NCBI GenBank assembly: GCA_016296345.1
Contig: JAEDJL010000054.1
Span: forward strand, 1-10,101
Reading direction: 5' to 3'
Source of the DNA: Bacteroidales bacterium
Lineage (GTDB): Bacteria; Bacteroidota; Bacteroidia; Bacteroidales; P3
Length of the DNA: 10,101 nt
The translations under genes were made by a program, and so were the position numbers. The notes under the pieces were generated by a model that was not told the origin of the DNA, searched no databases, and saw only the letters and a program-made list of their open reading frames with translations. How positions within the stretch are numbered: position 1 is the first letter of the stretch; the number at the start of each line of letters is the position of its first letter. Below, in pieces: positions 1-6,515 of this stretch.

Positions 1-436
1 GCGTTGGTCTTAATCCTGTAAAAAGATAGGCTTTTATTCCGTTGGCTGCAAGAACTGCAAGATAGCGTCTGTCGGGAAGGGAAAAGCCCGGACAGCGGAA
101 CTTATCGGGTCTTTTGCCGGTTATTTTCTCCAAAGTGTCCAGAGATTTCTGCAAATCCTTTTCAAATTCTTCCAAAGAGAACTTGTCGGCGTTCAAATGA
201 GCATAGCCATGTGAACCAATATCGTATTTGTTGGCTATTTCGGCAACCACATCGGGGTATCTGTCGGCAACTCTGCCTATGATGAAAAACGTAGGCTTAA
301 CTTTGTGATGTTCCAACAAGAAAAACAGCTCCCGACAAGAGCGAACAAATCCCTCTTGCGACATTTCGCATCTGTTACCCTGCTTATCGATATAGTAATC
401 TGACGGACACTCAAAATCAACCGTGAATATGTGCAT
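1..436 (-). CDS. Polysaccharide deacetylase family protein (partial, C-terminus beyond window)
   Basis: The reading frame is open from an ATG at 436 to the left edge, giving the first 145 residues; the C-terminus is missing. The N-terminus reads MHIFTVDFECPSDYY, a NodB-type first motif in the variant form T-V-D-F-E. It is followed by KPTFFIIGRVADRYP, then the metal-binding motif GSHGYAHL near residues 70-78, and FRCPGFSLPDRRY, the arginine-proline motif, near residues 114-127. These are the ordered motifs of carbohydrate esterase family 4 (NodB homology), which removes acetyl groups from N-acetylated sugars in a metal-dependent way. No signal peptide is visible, so a cytoplasmic or biosynthetic role (surface polysaccharide) is possible. 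The start lies 30 bases after the GH20 stop, so the two are probably cotranscribed. The family call is firm; the substrate is unknown. Confidence 0.87.
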   Translation of the reverse strand, partial: MHIFTVDFECPSDYYIDKQGNRCEMSQEGFVRSCRELFFLLEHHKVKPTFFIIGRVADRYPDVVAEIANKYDIGSHGYAHLNADKFSLEEFEKDLQKSLDTLEKITGKRPDKFRCPGFSLPDRRYLAVLAANGIKAYLFTGLRPT

Positions 437-466
437 TTCGTTCGGAGAATTGTACGTTTGGGAATG

Positions 467-2818
467 CTAATTTACTATGACCTCATCGCCAAAGACGTGT
501 GCCGGATAGCCTGCTCCCGGGTGGTTATCGGGACATTGCTTTATGCTCTTGCCGAATATTTTGACATATCGTGCTTTTCGCTTGGGAAATGTGGCATGGT
601 GGTTTTGTATTTGTCCGCTTTGGGATATTGTTACATTGTTTGCATCTATTGTTTCGAGCATATCAGGCTGCAAACCAACGGAAAATTCTACCGAAAGAGG
701 TAGAAAAATCCAGCTTCCGACGTTTTCCAAAAAATTAATCGATATTTCGCTTATCTCTTGCTCTGTTTGCAAATCGACAATGACGCAATAGTCATAGCCA
801 TAAGTACCAACCCATTTGTCATAGCTCTTTTGGCTGCCCACAAGTGCATCGGTCAAAGAGTTCTTTGTGCTTCCTGTGTATTGGGGATTGAGGTTTTCTA
901 TGGTGTAAGGCTTTCCTGTTGCCTTGTTTGGAAAATATGAGGCGGTAAAAAGGGGCGATACTCTCTTGCCTTCTCGCTCTGCGTATGCCGTAAGGGTGGT
1001 TGGTCGGTCTATCACTATGCTTTGGGTGTAGGGAACAAAGTGTTTGTTTTGGCAGGTGTCGAGAGAATAAAACACCTCTGCACCTTTGGCTACGCTTGTC
1101 AAACTTACTTCGGGGCTTTGCAAAGAGGTGTTGAACGAAACCTCCGCTCCAATGGTGTAGTGTGAGCGAGAATAATTCACATTCATCTTGTCGTATGACT
1201 TAAAGAGGGTTTCCAATCTCTCAAGGAAGCAATCGTAGTTTTTGTTCTCGGCTTTGCTCCATGCTATTTCGCAAAGGGCTGCAATGCGAGGGAAATCCAT
1301 ATACTGCAAATCGGTATATGTGGGAATGTATTCGGTCCATGTGTTGGCTTGAACGCCGATTATGTGCTTTGACTGCTCGCTTGTAAGGTTGCGAGGTATC
1401 GGTTCATAGAGGTAAACTTTCTTCAAAGGAGTATAACCGCCTATTGCAAGAGGCTCACACTCGGGTTCGCCCTGATAGTAGTCGAAATAAAGATAGGCTG
1501 CCGGCGACATAACAGCATCAAGTCCCGCCTTGGCTGCCTGTTCGCCCCCACTCTCGCCCTGCCACGACATTATGGTTGCTCCTTCGGCTGCTCCGCCCTC
1601 CAAAAGTTCGTCCCATGCTATTATCTTTCGTCCTTTGCTTTCCAAATATGCTTGAAGCGAGTGCATAAACCAGCTTTGCAGTTCTTTTTCATCTTTCAAT
1701 CCGTGGAGCTTTATTTGCTCTTGACATTTCGGACAGGTCTTCCAATTTGTTTTTGGGCATTCATCGCCTCCTATATGTATGTATCGGGAAGGGAAAATCT
1801 CAATCAATTCGTCAAAAACGCCTTTGAAAAAGTCCAAAACGCTGTCCTTGGTGCAGAAAACTTCCTCAAAAACGCCCCAAGTGCCTTGAACCTTGTAACC
1901 TTCGCCCTTGCAACCAAGATATGGATAGGCAGCCAATGCGGCAGAAGCATGTCCCGGCAAATCTATCTCGGGAATGATTTCTATGTTTCTTGCCTTTGCA
2001 TACTCCACAAGCTCTTTTAGTTCTTTCTGAGTGTAGTATCCGCCATGTGGAACGCCGTCATAGTTAGGGTTTCTTTGGTCATTGTCGTTGTAGTGTCCTA
2101 TTATGGTGCCGCTTCTCTTCGATGCGACGGACTGTAACTTAGGATAACGCTTGATTTCGACCCTCCAGCCTTGGTCATCTGTCAAATGGAAATGCAGAGT
2201 GTTGAGTTTGTGGTATGCCATAAGGTCGATATGTCGCTTGACTTGGTCGATGGTGAAAAAATGTCGGGCAGGGTCAAAGTGCTTTCCCCTGTACGAAAAG
2301 CGGGGATAGTCTGTTATCGAGCAGGAAGGAAGTGTGATTTCGACAGTCGAGGGTTTTACGTTTTCGTCTTGCCAAAGGGTTAGATGTCCGGGGAGCAGTC
2401 GTCCTTCCGAAAGCTGACAAATTGACTGCAAAGCATAGAAAAAGCCTGCGTTTTCATTGGCTTGAACGACTATTTTGTCTTTATTGATGTCCATTTGGTA
2501 GCCTTCGTCTTTCAAAGTCTTGTCCGACACTTTCACAAAGACGATTGCGTTTTTCAAGTCTTTGTTTTTGATTTTCTTTTTGTCGATTATTCGGAGCTTT
2601 GTGCCGAAAGCAGAGCGAAAACTCTCTTGCAAAAACTTGGCAACCTCCATTTCTTCGCCCTTTGTATCGATGTACAAAACGGTCTTTTGATTTAGGGAAA
2701 ATCCCTCTTCATTTAATTCGTTTACACTTGCAGGAACGGGAATTATGTTCACTTTTTGTGAATATGCAAAGGCAAAAACGCTCGCTGCAAACAGAAAAAC
2801 AGTAATTTTTTTCAACAT
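467..2818 (-). CDS. Secreted GH20 beta-N-acetylhexosaminidase
   Basis: A 783-residue protein that should release terminal N-acetylglucosamine or N-acetylgalactosamine from glycans in the periplasm or at the surface. Residues 1-20 form a signal peptide (lysine-rich start, hydrophobic core, FAYS then Q), with no lipobox cysteine. Residues about 22-160 match the GH20 N-terminal domain. The catalytic barrel starts near FSYRGKHFDPARHF (174-188) and contains HFHLTDDQGWRVEIKRYP (209-226), IPEIDLPGHASAAL (282-295) and HIGGDECPKTNW (348-359), where D352-E353 is the expected catalytic pair of substrate-assisted hydrolysis. WTEY at 494-497 is the usual aromatic site. Residues about 565-630 resemble the chitobiase C-terminal beta domain, and about 650-783 resemble an F5/8-type carbohydrate-binding domain. 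All key residues are present. The gene leads a probable operon with the deacetylase downstream. Confidence 0.96.
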   Translation of the reverse strand: MLKKITVFLFAASVFAFAYSQKVNIIPVPASVNELNEEGFSLNQKTVLYIDTKGEEMEVAKFLQESFRSAFGTKLRIIDKKKIKNKDLKNAIVFVKVSDKTLKDEGYQMDINKDKIVVQANENAGFFYALQSICQLSEGRLLPGHLTLWQDENVKPSTVEITLPSCSITDYPRFSYRGKHFDPARHFFTIDQVKRHIDLMAYHKLNTLHFHLTDDQGWRVEIKRYPKLQSVASKRSGTIIGHYNDNDQRNPNYDGVPHGGYYTQKELKELVEYAKARNIEIIPEIDLPGHASAALAAYPYLGCKGEGYKVQGTWGVFEEVFCTKDSVLDFFKGVFDELIEIFPSRYIHIGGDECPKTNWKTCPKCQEQIKLHGLKDEKELQSWFMHSLQAYLESKGRKIIAWDELLEGGAAEGATIMSWQGESGGEQAAKAGLDAVMSPAAYLYFDYYQGEPECEPLAIGGYTPLKKVYLYEPIPRNLTSEQSKHIIGVQANTWTEYIPTYTDLQYMDFPRIAALCEIAWSKAENKNYDCFLERLETLFKSYDKMNVNYSRSHYTIGAEVSFNTSLQSPEVSLTSVAKGAEVFYSLDTCQNKHFVPYTQSIVIDRPTTLTAYAEREGKRVSPLFTASYFPNKATGKPYTIENLNPQYTGSTKNSLTDALVGSQKSYDKWVGTYGYDYCVIVDLQTEQEISEISINFLENVGSWIFLPLSVEFSVGLQPDMLETIDANNVTISQSGQIQNHHATFPKRKARYVKIFGKSIKQCPDNHPGAGYPAHVFGDEVIVN

Positions 2819-2841
2819 ATTCTAATCTTCTTTCGAGTTGG

Positions 2842-2874
2842 CAAAGATATGAAAAAGCAATGAAACTTAGCCAA
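2842..2874 (-). promoter_or_regulatory. Promoter of the GH20 gene (Bacteroides type)
   Basis: On the minus strand a -7 box TATCTTTG lies at 2842-2849 (reads CAAAGATA on the plus strand), matching TAnnTTTG. A TTGG at 2871-2874 sits 21 bases upstream as a partial -33 box. The -7 box is 23 bases from the GH20 start codon, so the leader would be very short. Confidence 0.55.
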
Positions 2875-2944
2875 TAAGGCACACATTCTGTGCAAAAAAG
2901 CTCCCGAGTGTTTCAGGCGACTGAATATTTTTTCGCCTTTTTGT

Positions 2945-2975
2945 ATTGCGGAATTGGTTTTTTGTTGTACTTTTG
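2945..2975 (+). promoter_or_regulatory. Promoter of the SRP RNA gene
   Basis: The -7 box TACTTTTG at 2968-2975 matches TAnnTTTG exactly, with ATTG at 2945-2948 as a partial -33 box 19 bases upstream. Initiation about six bases downstream would fall at the first paired base of the SRP RNA (2981), which supports both calls. Confidence 0.65.
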
Positions 2976-2980
2976 CACTC

Positions 2981-3077
2981 GGGTAAGTCTTGTACGACCA
3001 GCTCCCTCTGAATCTCCCCAGGGCGGGAACGCAGCAAGGTAAGGAGGTTGTAGCGGTGCGATATAAGTAGCTTACCC
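2981..3077 (+). ncRNA. ffs: Small signal recognition particle RNA (4.5S-type)
   Basis: This is the RNA scaffold of the signal recognition particle; it binds Ffh and helps target nascent membrane proteins. The ends pair: GGGTAAG at 2981-2987 with CTTACCC at 3071-3077, as expected for the terminal stem of a hairpin RNA of about 97 nt. The apical part carries the conserved signature CAGGGCGGGAACGCAGCA (3019-3036), with the GGAA loop at 3026-3029 and the asymmetric-loop CAGCA that binds the Ffh M domain. Length and architecture fit the short bacterial form without an Alu domain. A -7 box ends five bases upstream and a six-T run follows directly. The exact ends are inferred from the terminal helix. 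Confidence 0.93.
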
Positions 3078-3083
3078 TTTTTT
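3071..3083 (+). terminator. 3' stem arm and T-run ending the SRP RNA
   Basis: The closing arm CTTACCC of the SRP RNA terminal stem is followed by six T (3078-3083), so the RNA's own terminal helix may act as an intrinsic terminator. The convergent mltG gene stops 28 bases further on. Confidence 0.5.
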
Positions 3084-3110
3084 CATATCCCCTTGCGAAA
3101 TTGTGTTTCC

Positions 3111-4106
3111 TTACTTTATCCCCATTTTATTAAGTGCTGCCTGATATTTGTTTGCATTTGCATAGTGTTGGTCGGGAGTTGAGGCAAAATTGTGGTATCC
3201 CGAGAAGTCTTCTTTGGCACAGAAAAAGATGTAGTCGTGCTTTTGGTAGTTCAAGACCGCAAGAAGAGAGCTTTGCTCGGGAAGACAAATCGCACTTGGC
3301 GGCAATCCCTTATACATATATGTGTTGTAGGGAGAATCGGTCTGCAAATGCTTGTACATTATTCTCTTTATGGTAAAGTCGCCTACTGCATATCGCACGG
3401 TGGGGTCGGCTTGCAGAAGCATATCGCGGTGCAAACGATTGATATACACTCCTGCTATTGTGGGTTTTTCGTCGTTTTTGTTGGTTTCTTCTTCTACAAT
3501 GGAAGCCAAAACGACTATTTCGTGTCTGTTCAAGCCTGTTTTTTCGACTGCCGAGGCTCTTGCATTCCACCAACGGTCGCTTTCGGTTTTCAGTCTTTGA
3601 AGGAGCTTGTCCGAAGCGGTGTTCCAATAGACTTGATAGGTATCGGGAATTACGTTGTCAAACAAATCGTACTCCAAGTTCTCTATCGAAAGCAACAAAT
3701 CTTGCTTGCTTATCATCAACTGCGAGGATACTTTTTCGGCAAACTCGTCATAGGTTCTCACCTTGCCGATAACAAGTTTTACAGGGGTCTGCAACCCTCT
3801 TGAAAGCATCTTTGCCAATTCTGCCTGCTTGGTTTTGGGGGCTATTTCGTAATATCCGCTTCGCATCTTGCCGCTTTCGCAAAACACCTTGACAAAAAGC
3901 GAGTATGCAAATCCGCGGTCAATCACTCCTTTGTCTTTCAACATTTTCTCGACCTGCTCTGTCGATGTGTTGGGATAGAGACATAGTTTGACGGTTTGGC
4001 TGTTCTGCGTTTTGGAAGAAGACAACCAAAGCACAAAAAGCCCGAACACAAGGCACAAAACGCCTGCAACAATCAGCGAAACAGCAAGTATTTTCTTATT
4101 CTTCAT
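3111..4106 (-). CDS. mltG: Endolytic murein transglycosylase MltG (YceG-like)
   Basis: A 331-residue inner-membrane enzyme that cleaves nascent peptidoglycan strands and so sets glycan strand length. Residues 1-30 hold a basic start (MKNKK) and one transmembrane segment; the rest should face the periplasm. Residues about 38-100 form a LysM-like part (LYPNTSTEQVEKMLKDKGVI). The YceG catalytic domain follows. ASIVEEETNKNDEKPTIAGV begins at residue 201, and E205 aligns with the catalytic glutamate of E. coli MltG. NRLHRDMLLQADPTVRYAVG (224-243), DSPYNTYMYKGLPPSAICLP (257-276) and the C-terminal FSGYHNFASTPDQHYAN are all family signatures. Length is usual for the family. The start overlaps the end of the upstream GNAT gene by 11 bases, so expression is probably translationally coupled. 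Confidence 0.96.
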   Translation of the reverse strand: MKNKKILAVSLIVAGVLCLVFGLFVLWLSSSKTQNSQTVKLCLYPNTSTEQVEKMLKDKGVIDRGFAYSLFVKVFCESGKMRSGYYEIAPKTKQAELAKMLSRGLQTPVKLVIGKVRTYDEFAEKVSSQLMISKQDLLLSIENLEYDLFDNVIPDTYQVYWNTASDKLLQRLKTESDRWWNARASAVEKTGLNRHEIVVLASIVEEETNKNDEKPTIAGVYINRLHRDMLLQADPTVRYAVGDFTIKRIMYKHLQTDSPYNTYMYKGLPPSAICLPEQSSLLAVLNYQKHDYIFFCAKEDFSGYHNFASTPDQHYANANKYQAALNKMGIK

Positions 4107-4626
4107 CTTTTGTTCTGTTTATTTTTTGATATACTTCAACATCTTTGAATTTCCCGTTTTCGCACAGCCAATCTTTCAAAACGGCAGTGCGTTCAAATCC
4201 CGAAGAAAGCAACATTTTTTTGCTCGAAATGTTGTCTGAGGGTACGAAACTATAAAGACAATGCAGCGAATAGACCTTTGTAACATATTCCCAGAGCATT
4301 TCCACAACCGGCTTGGCATATCCCCTGCCCCTGTACTCGGAAGAGAAAAGTACACCCATTGCCGCCCTGAGGTCTTTGGGCGAAAAATCGTACAAATCGA
4401 CGCAACCAACAGTCTTTGTTTCGCCTTGGTCAATCAAATCGACCATCAACCTCATCTGTCCTGCTGCATAGAAAGTATCGTTTTGAGCTTGCAAAACATA
4501 TTGTTCCAATGCAAAATGAGAGAAAGGTCGCTGTGTCTGTCCTACCGACCACACCGACATATCGTTTTCCCAAAGGTAAAACAAATCTGCATCACTTAGT
4601 TCGACAGCTCTGAATTTGAACTCCAT
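4096..4626 (-). CDS. GNAT family N-acetyltransferase (RimJ/SpeG-like)
   Basis: A 176-residue cytoplasmic acetyltransferase expected to use acetyl-CoA. The N-terminus MEFKFRAVELSDADLFYLWE is the typical opening of the RimJ/RimL/SpeG branch (Acetyltransf_3). The acetyl-CoA pyrophosphate loop is R-G-R-G-Y-A at 99-104 (pattern R-x-x-G-x-A), preceded by MGVLFSSEYRG. DNISSKKMLLSSGFERTAVL (131-150) is motif B, and the protein ends with a family-typical beta strand. The frame stays open to an ATG at 4743, but a consensus -7 box at 4642-4649 would lie inside that longer form and the extra 39 residues look unlike GNAT, so the ATG at 4626 is preferred. The last 11 bases overlap mltG. The acceptor substrate (polyamine, protein N-terminus or other) cannot be told. 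Confidence 0.88.
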   Translation of the reverse strand: MEFKFRAVELSDADLFYLWENDMSVWSVGQTQRPFSHFALEQYVLQAQNDTFYAAGQMRLMVDLIDQGETKTVGCVDLYDFSPKDLRAAMGVLFSSEYRGRGYAKPVVEMLWEYVTKVYSLHCLYSFVPSDNISSKKMLLSSGFERTAVLKDWLCENGKFKDVEVYQKINRTKDEE

Positions 4627-4641
4627 CGTCTTTTTTGTTTG

Positions 4642-4649
4642 CAAAGGTA
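4642..4649 (-). promoter_or_regulatory. -7 box of the GNAT-mltG operon
   Basis: On the minus strand the sequence is TACCTTTG, matching TAnnTTTG, 15 bases before the preferred GNAT start codon. No clear -33 TTTG is seen at 19-21 bases, so the promoter is supported by the -7 box only. Confidence 0.5.
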
Positions 4650-4754
4650 AGACAAAATAAGCAAATGAACTTTTGAGAATGCAGTCCGAGAGCAAGAGAG
4701 TTTGAGAAGCCTCTGCAACCGATTGATTTTCAAAACTTAGCATTTTACAAAAAT

Positions 4755-4831
4755 AAAACGCCGTTTTGTAATGATTAAAACGGCGTTTCGGTTCAAACGA
4801 AACGCCGTTTCATTTTTGCAAAACGCCCTTT
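4755..4831. repeat. Array of four palindromic sites with 21-22 bp spacing
   Basis: Four near-identical odd palindromes, AAAACG-S-CGTTTT (S = C or G), are centred at 4761 (C), 4783 (G), 4805 (C) and 4826 (C). Centre-to-centre distances are 22, 22 and 21 bases, close to two turns of DNA. Copies 1-3 keep the AAACG/CGTTT arms perfectly; copy 4 has one mismatch (CCTTT instead of CGTTT). Neighbouring copies can also pair as hairpins: 12 bp for 4756-4767 with 4777-4788, and 13 bp for 4778-4790 with 4798-4810. The array sits between the divergent GNAT and ptb promoters and should not be transcribed from either. A cluster of operators for a dimeric regulator is the simplest reading. A small repeated or mobile element or a minus-strand terminator (the first hairpin is followed by TTTTATTTTT on that strand) are alternatives. 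Confidence 0.8.
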
Positions 4832-4871
4832 CGTTTTTGTGGCATTTTTGAACGGATTTTCAAGTTTTTAT

Positions 4872-4903
4872 TTTGCCCGAACCAAATTATTGTACTATCT
4901 TTG
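4872..4903 (+). promoter_or_regulatory. Promoter of the ptb-type gene
   Basis: TTTG at 4872-4875, a 20-base spacer and TATCTTTG at 4896-4903 form a near-perfect Bacteroides-type promoter. Transcription would start near 4910, leaving a leader of about 45 bases. Because the promoter lies downstream of the upstream in-frame ATG at 4839, it also settles the start codon of the gene. Confidence 0.82.
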
Positions 4904-4955
4904 CAAACTCGTTTTTGGAATTAGTGTAATTATTAAAAGAATAAACAAAATAGCA

Positions 4956-5861
4956 ATGATTAAAAAGTTGGACGAGCTTATAGATGCAGTTAAGCTCAAA
5001 GGCAAAAAAAGATTGGTTGCTGCGTTTGCAAACGATTCTCACACAATCGGAGCAGCTTCAATGGCAATGGATTTGGGTGTTGTAGATGCAACCTTGGTCG
5101 GAGACATCGAAACAATCAAGTCTGTTTGCGAAAAAGAAGGTATTGATGTAAATAAGTTCAATCTTGTTCAGGAAGCAAACGAACAAGCTGCTGCAAACAA
5201 GGCTGTTGAGCTTATCAATGCAGGCGAGGGAGACATTTTGATGAAAGGTCTTTGCTCTACAGACAAGTACATGAGAGCTATACTAAACAAGGAAAAAGGT
5301 TTGATGCCCGGAGGAAAGCCTGTGTTGTCTCACGTTACCGTTTTTGAAATACCTACTTACCACAAACTATTGATTACATCCGACGTTGCAGTTATTCCTG
5401 CTCCCGACTTCAAGCAAAAGACTGCCATTTGCAACTATGTTATCGCAACAGCAAAGACCCTCGGTATCGAAATGCCTAAGGTAGCCATGATTGCACCTAC
5501 CGAACAAATGAGCGTAGGTATTCCTTCATGTGTTGATGCTGCCCTTATCGCTGCAATGAACAACCGCGGTCAAATCAAGGGAGCAATAGTTGATGGTCCG
5601 TTGGCATTGGACGTTGCAATAGACAAAGAAAGTGCAACAATAAAGAAACTAAAAGGCGAAGTGGCAGGCGATGCAGACTGCTTGGTATGGCCAAACATAG
5701 AAGCAGGAAACGTATTCTACAAATCTTGCACCAAGTTTGCAAAAGCCGAATTGGCAGCAATGGTTGTCGGAGCGAAAGTTCCTTGCGTCTTGTCGTCAAG
5801 AGGCGACAGCACAAAGACCAAAATGTATTCAATAGCACTTGCTGCATTATCTTGCAAGTAA
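4956..5861 (+). CDS. ptb: Phosphate butyryltransferase-type (phosphate acyltransferase) enzyme
   Basis: A 301-residue cytoplasmic enzyme of the PTA/PTB family, expected to interconvert an acyl-CoA (butyryl- or another short acyl-CoA) and orthophosphate with acyl-phosphate and CoA, the step before an acyl kinase that makes ATP. Visible family blocks are GDILMKGLCSTDKYMRAIL (92-110), HVTVFEIPTYHKLLITSDVA (126-145), a variable GIEMPKVAMIAPTEQMS stretch, IVDGPLALDVAI (211-222), DCLVWPNIEAGNVFYKSC (241-258) and VLSSRGDS (278-285). Length fits Ptb, which is close to 300 residues. The frame is open from 4839, but the ATG at 4956 follows the promoter and gives the family-typical start MIKKLDELIDAVK. 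No butyrate kinase gene is adjacent. The specificity (butyryl, isobutyryl or acetyl) cannot be settled from sequence alone. Confidence 0.9.
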   Translation: MIKKLDELIDAVKLKGKKRLVAAFANDSHTIGAASMAMDLGVVDATLVGDIETIKSVCEKEGIDVNKFNLVQEANEQAAANKAVELINAGEGDILMKGLCSTDKYMRAILNKEKGLMPGGKPVLSHVTVFEIPTYHKLLITSDVAVIPAPDFKQKTAICNYVIATAKTLGIEMPKVAMIAPTEQMSVGIPSCVDAALIAAMNNRGQIKGAIVDGPLALDVAIDKESATIKKLKGEVAGDADCLVWPNIEAGNVFYKSCTKFAKAELAAMVVGAKVPCVLSSRGDSTKTKMYSIALAALSCK

Positions 5862-5886
5862 CACTTAATAATTTTTTCATAGTTCG

Positions 5887-5919
5887 CCCACAGACAGCTT
5901 CGGCTTCTGTGGGTTTTTT
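5887..5919 (+). terminator. Intrinsic terminator after ptb
   Basis: CCCACAGA (5887-5894) pairs with TCTGTGGG (5906-5913). After one bulged C the inner AGC/GCT pairs continue to a TTCG tetraloop, and six T follow (5914-5919). It is a textbook rho-independent terminator. It ends 23 bases before the PAS gene, so that gene depends on readthrough or on a promoter overlapping the hairpin. Confidence 0.9.
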
Positions 5920-5942
5920 GAACCAAAAACAAGCATACGAAA

Positions 5943-6293
5943 ATGGAGAAATGGTCAGATGAACTTCCGTTTGTTGCAATCACGGTGTGCGACAAGGAAG
6001 GCAAAATCATAGATATGAACCGCCGAAGCATTGCCACATACGAAAAAGACGGCGGAAAGGCTCTCATTGGCAAGAACCTGATGAACTGCCACCCCGAAAG
6101 AGCAAAACAAATCATCTCCCGCCTTATGAGCGAAGGCAAGACAAACGCCTACACTATCGAAAAGGAAGGATTGAGAAAGCTGATTTATCAATCGCCATGG
6201 TACGAAAACGGAGAGTTTGCAGGATTGGTGGAAATGTCTGTTGTTCTGCCTGAAACAATGCCCCATTACGTCCGCACTCCGAAGAAAGATTAG
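5943..6293 (+). CDS. Stand-alone PAS-domain protein
   Basis: A 116-residue cytoplasmic protein that is almost entirely one PAS fold. The order of elements fits: ELPFVAITVCDKEGKIIDMN (7-26) as the first beta hairpin, helices around RRSIATYEKDGGKALIGKNL (27-46), the NCHPERAKQIISRLMSEGKT stretch (48-67) typical of PAS modules related to those in DUF438 proteins, then the strands RKLIYQSPWYENGEFAGLVEMSVVL (78-102). No kinase, cyclase or helix-turn-helix output domain is attached, so it may act as a small sensor or as a partner for another protein. A ligand (heme, flavin or small molecule) cannot be read from the sequence. It lies directly behind the ptb terminator. PAS assignment is likely; the role is unknown. 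Confidence 0.75.
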   Translation: MEKWSDELPFVAITVCDKEGKIIDMNRRSIATYEKDGGKALIGKNLMNCHPERAKQIISRLMSEGKTNAYTIEKEGLRKLIYQSPWYENGEFAGLVEMSVVLPETMPHYVRTPKKD

Positions 6294-6358
6294 TAACATA
6301 TATTGTCAGAAAAAGACTAAAAAGAGAAAATCGGCGTTTAACAAAGAAAAGACAAACA

Positions 6359-6493
6359 ATGAAGAACACAAAGAAAGCATTTGTAATCATGTTGGTTTTG
6401 GCAGCAGCAGGTGTTGTTTTGGCATCTTGTTCCCACAAAACCTGCGACGCATACTCCTCGGCACATCGCTACAGCAGAGAAATTTTGCGATAA
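6359..6493 (+). CDS. Small lipoprotein, 44 residues
   Basis: The ATG at 6359 opens a 44-residue frame that encodes an unusually clear lipoprotein signal. A lysine-rich start (MKNTKKAF) is followed by a hydrophobic core (VIMLVLAAAGVVL) and the lipobox L-A-S-C, with the lipidated cysteine at residue 24. The mature part is only about 21 residues, begins CSHKTCDAYSS and ends RYSREILR. The second cysteine in K-T-C-x-A-Y recalls short Bacteroidota lipoproteins with a C-P-A-Y type motif (recalled, not searched). It starts 65 bases after the PAS gene and is followed by a stem-loop. The function is unknown; the signal peptide and following hairpin make it likely to be real despite its size. Confidence 0.7.
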   Translation: MKNTKKAFVIMLVLAAAGVVLASCSHKTCDAYSSAHRYSREILR

Positions 6494-6515
6494 AACCAAA
6501 AAAGATAAAAACACA

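Larger units (their letters stand above)
4627..4955. other. Divergent intergenic region between GNAT and ptb
   Basis: This 329-base gap holds the GNAT -7 box (4642-4649), the four-palindrome array (4755-4831) and the ptb promoter (4872-4903). A further AACGG-ATTTT stretch at 4851-4860 weakly recalls the palindrome but is out of phase with it. The stretch 4650-4754 has no gene I can support, although the GNAT reading frame stays open through it to 4743. Confidence 0.7.

Noticed and set aside
431..703. 90-residue plus-strand frame at the GH20/deacetylase junction
   Set aside because: It is antisense to the F5/8-like end of the GH20 protein and has no start context or family resemblance.
3192..3803. 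203-residue open frame on the plus strand inside mltG
   Set aside because: It is antisense to a well-supported MltG catalytic domain and has no recognisable domain; it arises from the codon bias of the real gene.
4627..4743. N-terminal extension of the GNAT gene to an ATG at 4743
   Set aside because: A consensus -7 box lies inside it and the extra 39 residues do not resemble GNAT proteins, whereas MEFKFRAVELSDADL at 4626 is the family-typical start.
4755..4831. CRISPR-like reading of the four repeats
   Set aside because: The units are only 21-22 bases with 8-11 bases between palindromes, too short for CRISPR repeats and spacers, and no cas genes are present.
4839..4955. N-terminal extension of the ptb gene to an ATG at 4839
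   Set aside because: The extension covers a near-perfect promoter (4872-4903), and the family start MIKKLDELID falls at 4956.
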